Assembly: GCA_022925895.1 (NCBI GenBank)
Contig: JAKSYS010000433.1
Span: 1-53,271 of the forward strand
Source: Fragilaria crotonensis
Taxonomy: Eukaryota; Bacillariophyta; Fragilariophyceae; Fragilariales; Fragilariaceae
Reading direction: 5' to 3'
Length of the DNA: 53,271 nucleotides
Shown here: positions 1 through 11,058 of the stretch, one piece after another
Layout of the letters: each line of letters opens with the position of its first letter
Position numbering within the stretch: the first letter of the stretch is position 1
Position numbers and translations under genes: made by a program
The notes under the pieces: model-generated
The model's input: the letters and a program-made list of their open reading frames with translations, nothing else
Database searches by the model: none
Told to the model about the DNA's origin: nothing

Positions 1-158
1 AGCAGCCGCTGAGGCGGGAAAGCGTATGGCTGGGTTCATCTGCGCCTGCATATCGTAGAGGCACGTAGACTCAGTAATCTAAAAATTTAGTTGAAGCCCC
101 AAAATGGATCTCACACGCACTCACTTCAGGCAAACCATATTCTCATTCCTAAAACAGA

Positions 159-3100
159 TCAGGTGTTCATTTGGAAGACACCCTCCTCACCAAGAAGTGA
201 ATGTACAAATCCATTCACGAAGCCAGCATCAAAGTCAAGAGCAGCCCTGTGGGTTTTGAACGCCATGACGATGCGTTCAATAAGTGGTAATGTAAGTATT
301 GGTGCGTCATCATGATTGTTGTTCTTCTTGCTCTCGTAAGCAAATAGTATGCGCAAATGCCCTGCTCGTCTTGAAAGCTTTCGCACAGTTTCAGTTCGAA
401 GTACATTCCTGCTTGTGCATTCCATTACTAACGCTTTGAATGCTTCCTTGCTCCTTTTAGAGTTCAATGGCTTACGTCGATAGATACCTTTCGTCACACC
501 CCAGCTATACTCGATCCCTTCGCCAGCTAACTCTGCATGGAATTTTGGTGAAATGATCACAGAAACACCAAGCTCGTTTCCTACGTGTTGCAGGGCTGTC
601 ACCTCTTCAGCAAAATCAAGACAGCTTGCCATTAGAACTCGTAAACTCCATTCCTCCGCACCCTCGAGTACTTCACCATCGGCATCGGTTGCTGGATCCA
701 TGGTGTACTTCTCCAGATTGCCTTCGTCAATCCAACCCCTCTCCCACAGGACTTGCAAAAGGCCCTTTGCCTGTCCTTGCCAGCCTTTCTTTTCTCGTGT
801 GGTGTTTGTTTTGACATCAATATTGTTCGTCCTTGCAAGTTCTTGCAATTCCAAAAGTCGATATTGGCGTCGATCATTCAAGATGTTGAGAGGCCCAAGC
901 TCTGCTTTCAGCTCAGAGATTGTTTTGTTTCTTTTTCGCGGATTACCAGGCAAAGGTGGGAGGATTCGATCATGGCGGTTTATTTCTCGCTCATTTTCTG
1001 TCATCCAGAATGGCCCAGCATCGCCAGATTCAAAGACAAAGGATTGGGTGTCACCAGCATTAACGGTACGTTCGTGCATGCCAAGATAGCCATCCTCTGC
1101 CTTTATTTTTGACTCACGCATTCGTGGCTGCACTCCTCCAAAGCCTCGGTTCATAGTATAGGCATCCAAGCCATTAGCCAACTTTTTTGCATGCCCTTGA
1201 GAGTGATCAAAGAGGAAGGCGAAATCGAAGTGTGGATACAAAACTCGGAGGCAATCAACGCAGTCCTCGAATTGAATTGACATGTGGTTGTATGTCCAAT
1301 ATCCCTCATTGTTTGCTCCAAGTTCGAAGTAGACAACAAATGGGGATTGCTTCAAGTCCTTCTTTGCAGCTTGGCTATGGATAGCCATTGCTGCATCGAC
1401 GTCAACGTAAGTTTTGCCGCGTCGTGCTTCGTTGATTTCTTCCAATTGCACTCGACTAATCTCTACCCCGAACCCAGTCTCACGTGATTGCAGAGCTGAT
1501 ATCATGAGACTCAAGCCATCTGTCTTAGGAAGAAGTGGCCTCTGACCTTCTGGTCCTACCCATTGGCGATTTCCGAAGAAATTGACTATAGACGCTTTCA
1601 TCTTGCCCAAATATCATGAGTGGCTTCTCGTCTTGTGCTTTTCTTACACTCAAGTTCCCCAAAAGCACCGAAACCCATTGTCTCAGCATGTTTGTGCAGT
1701 AAGTCCAAATCATCAACGTGGAATTCAACCATGTCCTTGTTGTCGGAAGTGTATTTGTATCCTCGACTGTCGTCGTCTGACATTTTCTTTCTCTCTCCAT
1801 TCCTCTACAGTTTCGGCTGTAACTTGAATCCACCGATGTGCACGCGACTCAAGCTTTGTCAGATAGTGCGTGCAGAATTCGTTCCGCCTGAAGACGACGT
1901 TTGCTCGCTCGTGACCATCTACAAAAAATGATTTCTTCCTTGTATCATACGTGAACCCGAGTCGCCTGAGCCAGCGCCATGTAGTAGATAACGATATTGG
2001 GCTCTCTAGATAGACCCGAAGTAGACAGCCTTTAATTGTTTTTTGCATACTGCTGCCTCCTTCTTCTTGTAGTACTTCGCCAATTATTTCGTTGTTGTCA
2101 ACAACATCGATGTTAATAGTTCTCCGCTGCAGCTACTCGGAATCAATGAAGTTACTAAATGATTCCTTGCCATCTCGACAGTTAGATCAGCCAGGTTCTC
2201 AATGCAATACCCAAGCCATGGTGACGTGATCTCGTCTCGAAAGTATTCCAGCAAATCTGGTAGAGGGCGCTTCTTTAATATCTTAGGGTTCGGCATCGGA
2301 AAGTGTTCGCGATTCGCCCTCAAGAGAATGTTCCATCCAGCCACCGTTCGCTCATTGGTTGCAGCAGCTTCCATTCCCATCTTGCTGCAATCAACAATTG
2401 CAGCAGCACAGCAATCCTCTATCCACCGTGCCGAATTCATCTCCTCTAGAGCATACGTATAGGCAGCAGGAGTATAGAACACCTCTGCCTAATCATGAAT
2501 ATGTCGTAAGAAAGAGCAGGGTTGTCTTTATCATGCTTTTCTACAACATCTTTCCACCCGTCAACTGTCCGATTGACCTGTTGGAGTCGCTCAATTCGTT
2601 GCTCCAGAATGTCCACGACACCACGACTATCATTTGCATTACCAAGAAAGAGCTTCTTGGCTTCGGGACTATCCCAATACGTCTCTTGAACCAATTTCTC
2701 TGAAATAGGACCATGCTTAGACCTTTTTGTCTCATCCTGTGCTGCTATCTGAGCGTCAGTCTTTCGTTTTGCTCTTGATTGCAATTGAATTTCGCTCGTC
2801 AAATCCACGACTTCTGAAGAACCACGAGCCACACTGTATCGATCATTGATCCTACTGTCTTGTAACAAAGACATGAAGCTCCTCTTTCCATCTGGTGGGC
2901 GTTCAACCATTTCTCCTGGCCTTGTGATGTAGTATCCCCAAACGTTTCTAAGTGGATTTCCGTAAGGATCGATGCCTCTTGATTTCCGTCGAAACATGCC
3001 CGTGGTGTTTGATTCCGTAAAATCATCAAGAATTGCCCCTCCACACACTGAAATTGCTCGATTCATGACGCCTCTATCGAAAGTAAGGGACTCAAGGGAA

Positions 3101-3216
3101 GGAAATTGAGCCTTGATTGCTCGAAAATACGTTTCATCAGTGAGCCATTTGTCTCGGTAGCGGTTTTGCTTCGTCACTTCAACCCAGCATTGGTAGTATA
3201 CCTGTAACGTCTTCAT
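159..3216 (-). pseudogene. Decayed DDE-superfamily transposase gene
   Basis: Five consecutive minus-strand segments in different frames read as one transposase-like protein of roughly 900 residues. In order: an N-terminal region (3216-2446) starting at ATG 3216; a segment at 2482-2084; a helix-turn-helix segment at about 2130-1725 with the motif TTWRWLRRLGF followed by VDGHER; a short segment with the first catalytic Asp in QDESVY (about 1600); and a long C-terminal segment (to 159) with FLFDHSQGH (second Asp) and KFHAELAGEGIEYSWG (third acidic residue). The DES / FDxSxxH / KFHxELxxIExxWG layout, and the GQAKGLLQVLWERG stretch between them, match a DDE transposase-like family common in fungal genomes (established family knowledge, from memory). 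Frames break near 2470, 2110, 1780 and 1590 with no convincing introns, so it is probably dead. No terminal inverted repeats were found. Confidence 0.75.
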
Positions 3217-3224
3217 TGTAGCCG

Positions 3225-3299
3225 ATCAGGAAAACATTTAAGGTCAAGGGCCTCAACAACTCGATAAAATAGCGTAAACAACAAAAATGTTTTCCTGAT
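3225..3299. repeat. Perfect 15-bp inverted repeat, 45-nt loop
   Basis: ATCAGGAAAACATTT at 3225-3239 is the exact reverse complement of 3285-3299. It lies immediately upstream of the start of the decayed transposase gene. It may be a subterminal hairpin of that element or a promoter structure; neither role is proven. Confidence 0.7.
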
Positions 3300-3707
3300 G
3301 AGGATCGGAAGATGATCAAATCGTCGTTACAATGTCATGGTCCGCCGCTGATTTTTGTGTGGTACCAAGCGAGTTGTTTGGATGTACGAGGATGCGGATC
3401 GGGTGCTAAAGCATGACGTCCGGGGAATTTATACTGAAGTCTACGTGATCCAACGATGCGCCTCAAAAACTTGAACCCAGCCATATGCATCCCGCAGCAG
3501 AGAGCAGGTAGCAGGTACTGTCCTACTCTAGTAGAGCCGGAGACGTGTATGCATACATTTACCTGTATGCATACCTGGTACCATCCTGGTACACTGTTCA
3601 CTACTGTAGTACAGTACATGCAGTGTGTGAAGTGTGTGCCGTCACTTGTCCTGTCGTCCAGTATGGTCCCACGAGACGTTCAGTGTGACTTCTTGCCACT
3701 TGTCACC

Positions 3708-4415
3708 ATGAGGTTCTTGTCCAGAGGAGCGATTGTCTGGTGCCTGCTTCCGTTCCGCAGCGTAGCATTTCTCTCGCCATTGCAACCACACAGTCACCTT
3801 GATCCGTCCTTGATTGTTCGTAATCTCGCAAGAATCGATATCCAGGCAGCCTCTGCCAAGCTTCAATGGGAGATCTTGGAGGAGCGCATGGCGCGTCCAG
3901 TAGTAGATCTATCGAAGAACCGAGAAGAGATAATCGAGAATGAAAAATCGGCGCTTCAAGATGACACCAGTGATTGGGATCAAGGTCAGAGGTGGTCTGA
4001 GACCAGTACAGGACTGCTAGCATTAGGTTTATCCTCGCCTGACGAGCTACTCTTGACGTGCCCTCAGTTGTATAGGCTGGAAACATCCCAAATCCTGGAA
4101 ACATCGAAGTGGTTGATCCAGCAGGAGGGTTTTGGTGTTACCTACATCGTTCAAGAGCCGCGGGTACTAAGCTACAAACGCACCGATGTCGAATACGGCC
4201 TTGAATTTCTCAAGCTCATGACCATGTCCACATCCTTGGCCCTGCTGGTTCCACTACTTCTTAGTGGAATTGAGGGTGGTCTCCAAGAGCGTGCTGTGAA
4301 CGAAGCTCTTGGCGCTGCAGCAGAGGCCACCTACAATGCTAATCAGAGAATAGCTGGAGATGCCGCAGCCACGTTGAAGTCATTGAAGCAAAAAGGACCA
4401 GGATTCATGTTATGA
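3708..4415 (+). CDS. Plastid-targeted mTERF-like membrane protein
   Basis: A 235-residue protein. I chose the ATG at 3708 (context CACCATGA) because it puts a hydrophobic signal peptide at the N-terminus ending in SVAFLSP, an ASAFAP-like site that marks diatom bipartite plastid presequences. The open frame runs further upstream but that part has no protein-like character. Residues of about 100-165 carry two mTERF-like helical units (LGLSSPDELLLTCPQLYRLE, then a unit ending in EPRVLSYKR); mTERF proteins bind organelle nucleic acid. A hydrophobic segment follows (MTMSTSLALLVPLLLSGIEG), then an Ala-rich helical tail. Having only about two mTERF units next to a membrane segment is unusual for the family. 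Plastid location is inferred; the molecular role is unknown. Confidence 0.65.
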   Translation: MRFLSRGAIVWCLLPFRSVAFLSPLQPHSHLDPSLIVRNLARIDIQAASAKLQWEILEERMARPVVDLSKNREEIIENEKSALQDDTSDWDQGQRWSETSTGLLALGLSSPDELLLTCPQLYRLETSQILETSKWLIQQEGFGVTYIVQEPRVLSYKRTDVEYGLEFLKLMTMSTSLALLVPLLLSGIEGGLQERAVNEALGAAAEATYNANQRIAGDAAATLKSLKQKGPGFML

Positions 4416-4898
4416 AAGAAGAATGTGCATTTGCTTGCAAAGCAACATGCATGTATAATGGAGAAGCCTGTCTCCTCATTCTGGATAAGAGCCATGTCAT
4501 GAGCAAGTTGGTTTTTCGTCCAAGAGTCCGCAACCTGCGTCGATAGGCGAATGCCACGGATCGATTCGAAATGTTTTCACAGACGCCTCATTTTGAAGGC
4601 TGTCTCACCTGTGCACCCTACAAGAGTCTTCTCTGCATTTCTCAATCCTTGACTCCTGGAGTGTGGGACAAATGTTGGTACAGTATGCGCCAACATATGT
4701 AAAAGGTTGTTAATGCATCGACGGTACAATTAGCTGTGCTAGAGTGCTAGACGCTAGACGATAAGTTGTAGTACTGTACAACAGTACTCGAGTATGTATA
4801 CTGCTACATGAGTGTCGTACGTCGTACGTCACATGCATGATGCTGAGACGATGCGTGTGTTCCGAATATTTCTTGTACTCAGTACTCCGGATCAAACG
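4416..4898. other. Spacer between two plastid-protein genes
   Basis: About 480 nt with no convincing coding sequence. It is the 3' flank of the mTERF-like gene and the promoter region of the kinase gene. GTAC-rich palindromic strings cluster at 4770-4830 (for example CGTACGTCGTACG). Confidence 0.5.
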
Positions 4899-5747
4899 AT
4901 GATGAAAATGGATGACAAATCCGCGATCACAAACACAGTGCCTGTCCAGTCTCAGGAACCTCACAAGAAAGAGCGAAATTTATTCTCCCAGTCTCTAAGC
5001 AAAAGAGCCCATGCATTCATAATTGTTTATCTCCTTCTCCTCCCGACAAAGGCAGCAGCATTCGTAATGCCGATGGATGCTACCTACGACAAGCTCGCAT
5101 CTCAATTCTATCCGTATCTGGAGGATCCTGACTGTCAACACTGGGTAGCCATCGCGGGCGGACCTGGTTCTGGCAAGACAACGACTGCAGTGTCTATCGC
5201 CGAACGTCTGAATGCAATCAAACCAAATTCTTGTGTGGTTTTGCCAGTCGACGGATTTCATTACTCCAAGGCGCGACTCATGGAACTGGATCCAAGTGGC
5301 GAATTCCTCCGAAGACGCGGAGCTCCCTGGACCTTTGATGCGGAACTGTGCATGGAGCTTCTTTGCAAGGCGAAGAAAGAAAAGTCGGGTTCCTTTCCAG
5401 TCTATGATCGTACCATATCTGACCCTGTTAACGATGGAGTAGTACTAACTCCAGAGCACAAGGTAGTACTGATTGAAGGTCTCTACCTTCTTTTACAAAA
5501 TGATGCTCGATGGAAGCCTTTGCAAACGCTCTGGGATGAGCGGTGGTTCGTTAAGGCCCCGACCTTCGAAATTCAAAGACAGCGGCTCATTGAACGATCA
5601 CTTCGAACTTGGTCAGCCGAGAAGGCTGAAATGTGGGGCCAAGGAGAGAGCGGCGCGACAGCTCGTGTTGACGCCAATGATACCAAGAATATGAGCATTG
5701 TTGCAGCCTGTGAAGAGTTTGCGGACACAATCGTTGTGACTCTATAG
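4899..5747 (+). CDS. Plastid-targeted P-loop kinase, uridine kinase/Yfh7-like
   Basis: A protein of about 280 residues. Possible starts are ATGs at 4899, 4902 and 4908; 4908 has the context AAAATGG. The N-terminal region contains a hydrophobic core ending in KAAAFVMP, an ASAFAP-like plastid-targeting site. The catalytic part shows Walker A GGPGSGKTTT, then VLPVDGFHYSK, RRGAPWTFD, YDRTISDPV and VLIEGLYLLL. These mark the phosphoribulokinase/uridine kinase/pantothenate kinase superfamily, closest to the fungal Yfh7 and plant chloroplast 'putative uridine kinase' group. The substrate cannot be told from sequence. The frame is intact with no intron seen. It runs convergent to the ABCG gene, 96 nt away. 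Confidence 0.8.
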   Translation: MMKMDDKSAITNTVPVQSQEPHKKERNLFSQSLSKRAHAFIIVYLLLLPTKAAAFVMPMDATYDKLASQFYPYLEDPDCQHWVAIAGGPGSGKTTTAVSIAERLNAIKPNSCVVLPVDGFHYSKARLMELDPSGEFLRRRGAPWTFDAELCMELLCKAKKEKSGSFPVYDRTISDPVNDGVVLTPEHKVVLIEGLYLLLQNDARWKPLQTLWDERWFVKAPTFEIQRQRLIERSLRTWSAEKAEMWGQGESGATARVDANDTKNMSIVAACEEFADTIVVTL

Positions 5748-5843
5748 TGTGATGTCTGTATTGAAGAATTATAGTCCTGTGTCACTACACGCGCGTGCTG
5801 ATGCAACGTTGACATTAAAGGCAATGCTAAGAGAAGACGACTT

Positions 5844-7952
5844 TTAAGAGAAGGTTGCTCCTTTGTGTCGTAGAACAAACAAGGCGCAGAGACGGAAACC
5901 AACAAAGAGACCAGCGAGAGCTAGCCAATACCACCAAATACTGTCTTGAGAGACACCATTCTGCTGTAAAATGTTACTGCAGTTCTCCTCCGCCACACCA
6001 GGTTCACAATCTTGGAATTCATACGCAAACGACAGCCGAGAAGCATACGTCAGAGAACATAGCCACTGCGACCATCGTATCCACTGGGGGATGAGTTCAA
6101 TTGCGATGAAGACGCCAGAGAAGTACATCTGTGGTACAACCACTAGCGTGAAGAGGGATTGCGCAGCCTTGACATCACTGAAGAACGAGCCTACCATGAC
6201 AGCGACGGCGGTACTCGTCATGGCAAGAGAAAAGGTGATGAACAGGAATTCCCAGAAACTTTGTTGGAACCCAATCATAAAGTAGACCAGCAACGCCTGT
6301 ACCAGCATGACAACGAATGACTGTAGGGCCTCGGTGGCGAGATGCGATACAAAATAGGGCAAAATACTGTAATGGTCCGTTGAATATTCACGCAGGAACA
6401 ACGGCCGCTCTGAGGCAAAGACAGTTAATGCAGCTTGGCACTGACCCATCATCGTCGAGATATTGACGTTTATGAGAGCACCGACTTGACCTTGTACTAC
6501 TCCTGGAATGGCACGATCAGCAGCTCCGACCTGGAAGAATATAACGCCAAATACAATACCGAGAAAGCTTGTAATAAAAATATTCATGAGGTTCGCCATT
6601 GGGTTCTTGATCACACCCGTCTTCTCTCGCCCGACCAACAGAACAAGTTGGGTCCAAAGAGTGGCATGATCCTTCTGGGGAACTTCCATCAATTTGGAAT
6701 CGAACTTCTTCTTTCTGACGTCTTCTTCAAAGAATCCCTTCGCCGCCAGACTTTCAACGTCATTTTCCTGAGCAACATCCTGTGGTACCCGATGAGTCAG
6801 CACTATCCCCCGGAATCAATGTAAATCTGTGGTCAGGGTTTGTACTTACCAGTATCCAGTCCGCTGGGTTGTAATTCTGAGGCACAGGGAAGCCGTACTG
6901 TGCAAGGTCGGCGTTGATATCTTTGATTAGACCATGATACATGAGCCCACCTCGATTGAGAAGAATCAATCTATCAAAGGAAGCGAAGATGTCTGAAGAT
7001 GGTTGATGAATGGTAAATAATACGATGTTACCAGCTTCAGCCACTTTCTGCAGCAGCTTCATGACCTGTTTGGCGGCGAATGAGTCCAATCCACTGGTTG
7101 GCTCATCAAGAAAGATGATGCTCGGCTGTGCGATGAGCTCCACACCAATCGACACTCTCCTTTTCTCACCGCCTGAAATCCCTTTTCGCAATCCACCACC
7201 AATTATGGTATCGCAGCATGCTTCAAGTCCCAGCTCCTCAATGTACCGATTCACCAGAAAGTCAATTTCCTCATCGGATGTACTCCTGGGTAACCTCAGT
7301 TTGGCCGAGAAGCGTAGTGCCTGCCGAGGTGTTGATGGTTCGTGCAGGGCATCTTCCTGTGCGACAAAGGCGAACATGGTGCGAACTTTCCGATCGTGGT
7401 TTGGATCAATCTTGGCGTCACCGATGTACATGTCTCCTTGGATTTCGACCCTGCTGCTAGAGACGACACGGCCAGCCAATATGTTGAACAAACTCGTCTT
7501 GCCAGCACCTGACGACGGAAGCCAAAACGATGTTAACTCGTGGCACATTACCTGGACTAAGGTTTCATCGTGGGTACACATTGCTTACCTGACGCTCCCA
7601 TGATGGCAGTAAGCTCACCGCCTTTCGCCACGCCCCAGACATCCTTCAGAATGTCTTTCACAACTTGCCCCTGCTTGGATTTCTGTCAAAGGAAGCCACG
7701 GTTAGTCTCAGATGCTGATATAGGATGCATGGCTGTCCATCATCACGCAGGATGCTCATTCGTGCTGTAACTCACCACTTTCATGCTCACATTGAACCAC
7801 GTCAAGTCCTTAGTTTCCCTTTTCGATCCTTTGTCAAAGAAGCAAGCTCTCACAGTCGATGGAACCGCAGATGGAGGTACAGCCTCGTTTTTCACTCCAG
7901 AGGAATACGAGGAGGTACCATGCTCGACGTCTGTGATGGTTGTTAAGTTCAT
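5844..7952 (-). CDS. ABCG-family half-transporter, four exons
   Basis: Inferred exons on the minus strand are 7952-7776, 7682-7589, 7508-6850 and 6779-5844, with GT-AG introns of 93, 80 and 70 nt. The spliced length of 1866 nt gives 621 residues, normal for an ABCG half-transporter. The first intron boundaries lie just before KSKQGQVV; the second falls inside Walker A, and splicing restores MGASGAGKTS. The nucleotide-binding domain shows Q-loop AFVAQEDALHE, signature ISGGEKRR, Walker B IIFLDEPTSGLDS and switch His FTIHQPS. A linker leads to a transmembrane domain with about six hydrophobic helices (residues ~380-620) and a Cys-bearing loop before the last helix, as in ABCG1/2 and plant WBC proteins. 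It would act as a dimer exporting lipids or xenobiotics; the substrate is unknown. The ATG at 7952 is the first good start, though an upstream exon is possible. Confidence 0.92.
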
Positions 7953-8780
7953 TATGTTTGTGATGGTAATCGGATGAAGGGTAACTAACGCTCTCGTTGT
8001 GCGATCTTGGTTAAGGTTTCGGCCTGTTCAAGCTTAAAGTCCACGAATGTGCAACATGAGGGAGAAGTACTCTTGCCTTGGTAGCGGATAACACCTTCCG
8101 CTCGAGCAGTTACAAAGTTGTTCCAGGTGGAATATGGAAATGAGACCGAGTCTTATGAACAACATCAAGCATCAAGGCGCATCGAGAAGCAGTTCTGTGA
8201 CACGAAGGCACAAATGGGAACACTCCTGGATCCATGATTTTCACATGATTCCTTGTTGCAACTAATACAGTAGCAAGTTTCCAGGTGCCGACACGGTACA
8301 AGTACTTCCGTACAACGCAGGACTTCAGCTTCGAAATTTTTGATTTTTGTCAGTACGCAGACGCGGCTCGTTGTCGGGACGGGAGGCTCGTTTTCACGGA
8401 AACCATTGTATCACAAATATCTTAATAGTCCGCGTACTCTCAACTCTCAAGACTGACAACTCTATATTGAACGCCGCAGTCAAGAGTACAAGTACCTCAA
8501 TACACAAACCCATATAAATAGTGTAGGATACCAATAAGGAGTTGAACTCCGAGATCCGAGTACACCACATTTTACACTACCAACTAACTAGTACTCCGAG
8601 GACTGCGCTAGGTTGAAATGCACATTGGTGTCGATCGCCTACCTTAATAAGCATCCCTCAGCTAGTAGTGCACACGAGTATGACAATCAAAACTTGAATA
8701 TAAACATATATAAATATGTACACACACCTAACGCGGATACGGTTCGAAATGCAAGTGCCTTCCCTCTTTATGGATGTACG
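7953..8780. other. Spacer, promoter side of the ABCG gene
   Basis: About 830 nt between two minus-strand genes. It contains the 3' flank of the MORN gene and the presumed ABCG promoter. No credible protein, tRNA or large repeat was seen, only short GTAC-type strings around 8480-8600. Confidence 0.4.
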
Positions 8781-10253
8781 CTAACAACTCCCCATCTCTC
8801 GAGTGGTCAGCGAGCACGGTTGGTTAGAACGCCAGAGGCCCGAGTGGGTGACTATACCGTACGCATCAACATGCACACCCATGCCATGGCGCAAGTTATT
8901 GCTCCATTCTCCTTTGTATTCCGATCCATCAGGCCAGAAAAATGTACCAGTTCCGCACTTCTTACCATTCTTGTATTCTCCTTCATATCGCTTTCCGTCC
9001 CTCTGCCAGGTGAAGGTACCTCGGCCTTCTTTAAGACCGCAAACCCAATCGCCCTCGTAGCAATTTCCGCTTGGCCAGAAATACGTTCCTTTCCCGTGAT
9101 ACTTTCCAGCCTTCCATTCTCCGCAATAGAAACTTCCATCTGGCCAGCAACGAGTTCCAGTGCCGTGGCACTTGTCGTCCCACCATTGGCCAACGTACTG
9201 TTCACCTGATGGCCACGTTTTGGTTCCAGACCCTGGTGAACGACGTGACTTAGCAACATGCACCGAATACTGACACGAAACCAATACGTAACAAGCACTC
9301 ATTTGGAGCGACTTACCATGCATTTTGTTGTCCACGAATTCTCCAGTGTACCGACGACCATCTGGAAACGTAAGGGTTCCACGACCTTGCTGCTGACCAT
9401 CAACAAACATTCCTTCGTACACCTTGCCGTTTTCCCATTTCTGAATGCCGCTTCCGTGCTTCTTTCCTGCCTTAAACGATCCCTCATACACCGATCCATC
9501 AGCGCACTCCAAGATGCCGTGACCTTCCATGGAGTCGTCGCGCCATTCACCAGTGAACTTGCTCCCGTCAGAAAAGAATTGGATTCCATGACCATGTCGG
9601 TTGTCGCGACTCCACTCGCCGTCATAGATGATGTCTCCTCCCGATTCCCTCCGAAAGACCCCTCGCCCATGGCGATGGTCAGCCTGAAAAGTTCCTTCAT
9701 AGACACACCCGTCCTCCCAAGTCTCCTTACCATCCCCGCACTTCATGCCAGACGCCCACTCTCCTTCATACACCTCGAGCAGCACATTCGATGTGTTATC
9801 GTAGTATTTAATTACGCCATCAGCGCCATGAGGTTGTTCGTGCGCATTGATGGGCCCCGTGTAGGCGCCCATGATCCCAGAAGAATCGCACCACGACAGC
9901 TCCAGGGCGTATCTATTGCCTATGTCGACGACAATTTCTTTTCCAATGTGAGAGCTCTGCTCTCCTTGTGGGTGTACTTGCTCCAGAACCGCGACCGAAG
10001 GCGAGGACGTCGAAGCAACTGTGTGAATGCTGATAGAAGATGAAACCACTCCCGTTCCAACTACTTCTTCTGTCTTCGTTTTGGGAGACGCTTTTGGTGC
10101 AACTTCTGTCTTCTTCGTTGTTTTTGCATCAGATCGTTTCTTCTGGTGAGAAGTGATGCGCTTGTACCGCAATGCTTCCAGGCTGTGAAAGCCAGACACG
10201 GAAGTGGGCGACGAATCGCTTCTATTGCTCTTGGTGGAAGTTGGTTTCGGCAT
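8781..10253 (-). CDS. MORN-repeat protein with an in-frame intron
   Basis: Exons 10253-9317 and 9232-8781 give 462 residues. The intron (9316-9233, GTAAGT...CACCAG) is 84 nt and has no in-frame stop, so the unspliced frame stays open. Splicing is supported because it restores one MORN unit exactly: YTGEFVDNKMHG joins SGTKTWPSGEQ. The first ATG is at 10253; the frame continues upstream without another ATG. The N-terminal ~110 residues are Ser/Thr/Lys-rich and disordered. About 12-13 MORN repeats of ~23 residues (pattern YxGxWxxxxxHGxGxxxxxDG) then run to near the end. MORN repeats bind phospholipids or serve as structural scaffolds at membranes and the cytoskeleton. There is no attached kinase or methyltransferase domain, so a scaffold role is likely but not specific. 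Confidence 0.9.
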   Translation of the reverse strand: MPKPTSTKSNRSDSSPTSVSGFHSLEALRYKRITSHQKKRSDAKTTKKTEVAPKASPKTKTEEVVGTGVVSSSISIHTVASTSSPSVAVLEQVHPQGEQSSHIGKEIVVDIGNRYALELSWCDSSGIMGAYTGPINAHEQPHGADGVIKYYDNTSNVLLEVYEGEWASGMKCGDGKETWEDGCVYEGTFQADHRHGRGVFRRESGGDIIYDGEWSRDNRHGHGIQFFSDGSKFTGEWRDDSMEGHGILECADGSVYEGSFKAGKKHGSGIQKWENGKVYEGMFVDGQQQGRGTLTFPDGRRYTGEFVDNKMHGKSLQMSACYVLVSCQYSVHVAKSRRSPGSGTKTWPSGEQYVGQWWDDKCHGTGTRCWPDGSFYCGEWKAGKYHGKGTYFWPSGNCYEGDWVCGLKEGRGTFTWQRDGKRYEGEYKNGKKCGTGTFFWPDGSEYKGEWSNNLRHGMGVHVDAYGIVTHSGLWRSNQPCSLTTREMGSC

Positions 10254-11058
10254 GAGGTGGATCACAGGATTTGCCACGATTATAAGGGCATCTGATTAAA
10301 GTATATGCGACGAACGAGTTGAAATTGACTGACACCCAAAATCGTTTATATCAGATATCAGTTACCTAAGTATCATATGTCTCTATATTACACTCCGATT
10401 ATGAAATGAATGCCCGTAAAGCAAGTTCGCTTTTCATTTCATCCCATACATTTAGCAGCAGTACACTCTCATAAACGATACCCGCGCAGGACACGCCAGA
10501 AAACACCTCTTCAGATTGCTAAGTAAAATGACAAGACGGGATAAGACCTTTCTCCGCGCGTAGGCGAATACACGAGAAATCACGATTGGTGACCACCGAA
10601 TCTTGTGAGCGTCAGACGTTGGGTCCTACTACGAGAACCAATTTGTGCCCATCACATGCTTCGCTTTAGACCACCAGCACAGGTACACGTGAGGATTGTT
10701 AGCAGCGATACATGTCTCAAATCCACGACATGTGGAGGTTGCTTTTGGCAATACTTTCATTTCAATTGAGTTGGCATACATAGTATTCTTAACCGGCAAT
10801 CGCAAAATACGATAGCATCACTCGTGTCGTGCATTAGAGAGATTCTGCTCAACAACTCAATATCCACAACTCTAATAGACTTCGCAACGAATTCCATAAC
10901 GAGTGTCCACAACTGAGGCACACCTAGTAGTACAGTCGACAACTGAGCCCACAAAACAAGATTGCAATTTGCACTGCCGTAATGTGTGATTAACCATTAA
11001 CCTTAAAGATGAGATGACTTAGTGGTGTTTGCGTGTTCGAGCAGGAAGGCGAACAAGT
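10254..11058. other. Spacer between MORN and dihydroorotase genes
   Basis: About 800 nt: presumed MORN-gene promoter plus the dihydroorotase 3' flank. No protein-like reading frame or structured RNA was recognised. Confidence 0.4.

Noticed and set aside
1-160. Terminal inverted repeat for the transposase relic
   Set aside because: The window starts only 158 nt beyond the coding end, and no match to sequence near 3220-3340 was found.
3456-3707. Upstream in-frame extension of the mTERF-like gene
   Set aside because: It includes GTAC-rich spacer sequence and would bury the signal peptide; ATG 3708 has a better context.
7010-7603. 197-codon frame opposite the ABCG nucleotide-binding domain
   Set aside because: Shadow of a strongly conserved coding region on the other strand.
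9258-10043. Long antisense open frame (261 codons) opposite the MORN gene
   Set aside because: It mirrors the codon pattern of the MORN repeats and starts inside the intron; no independent protein character.
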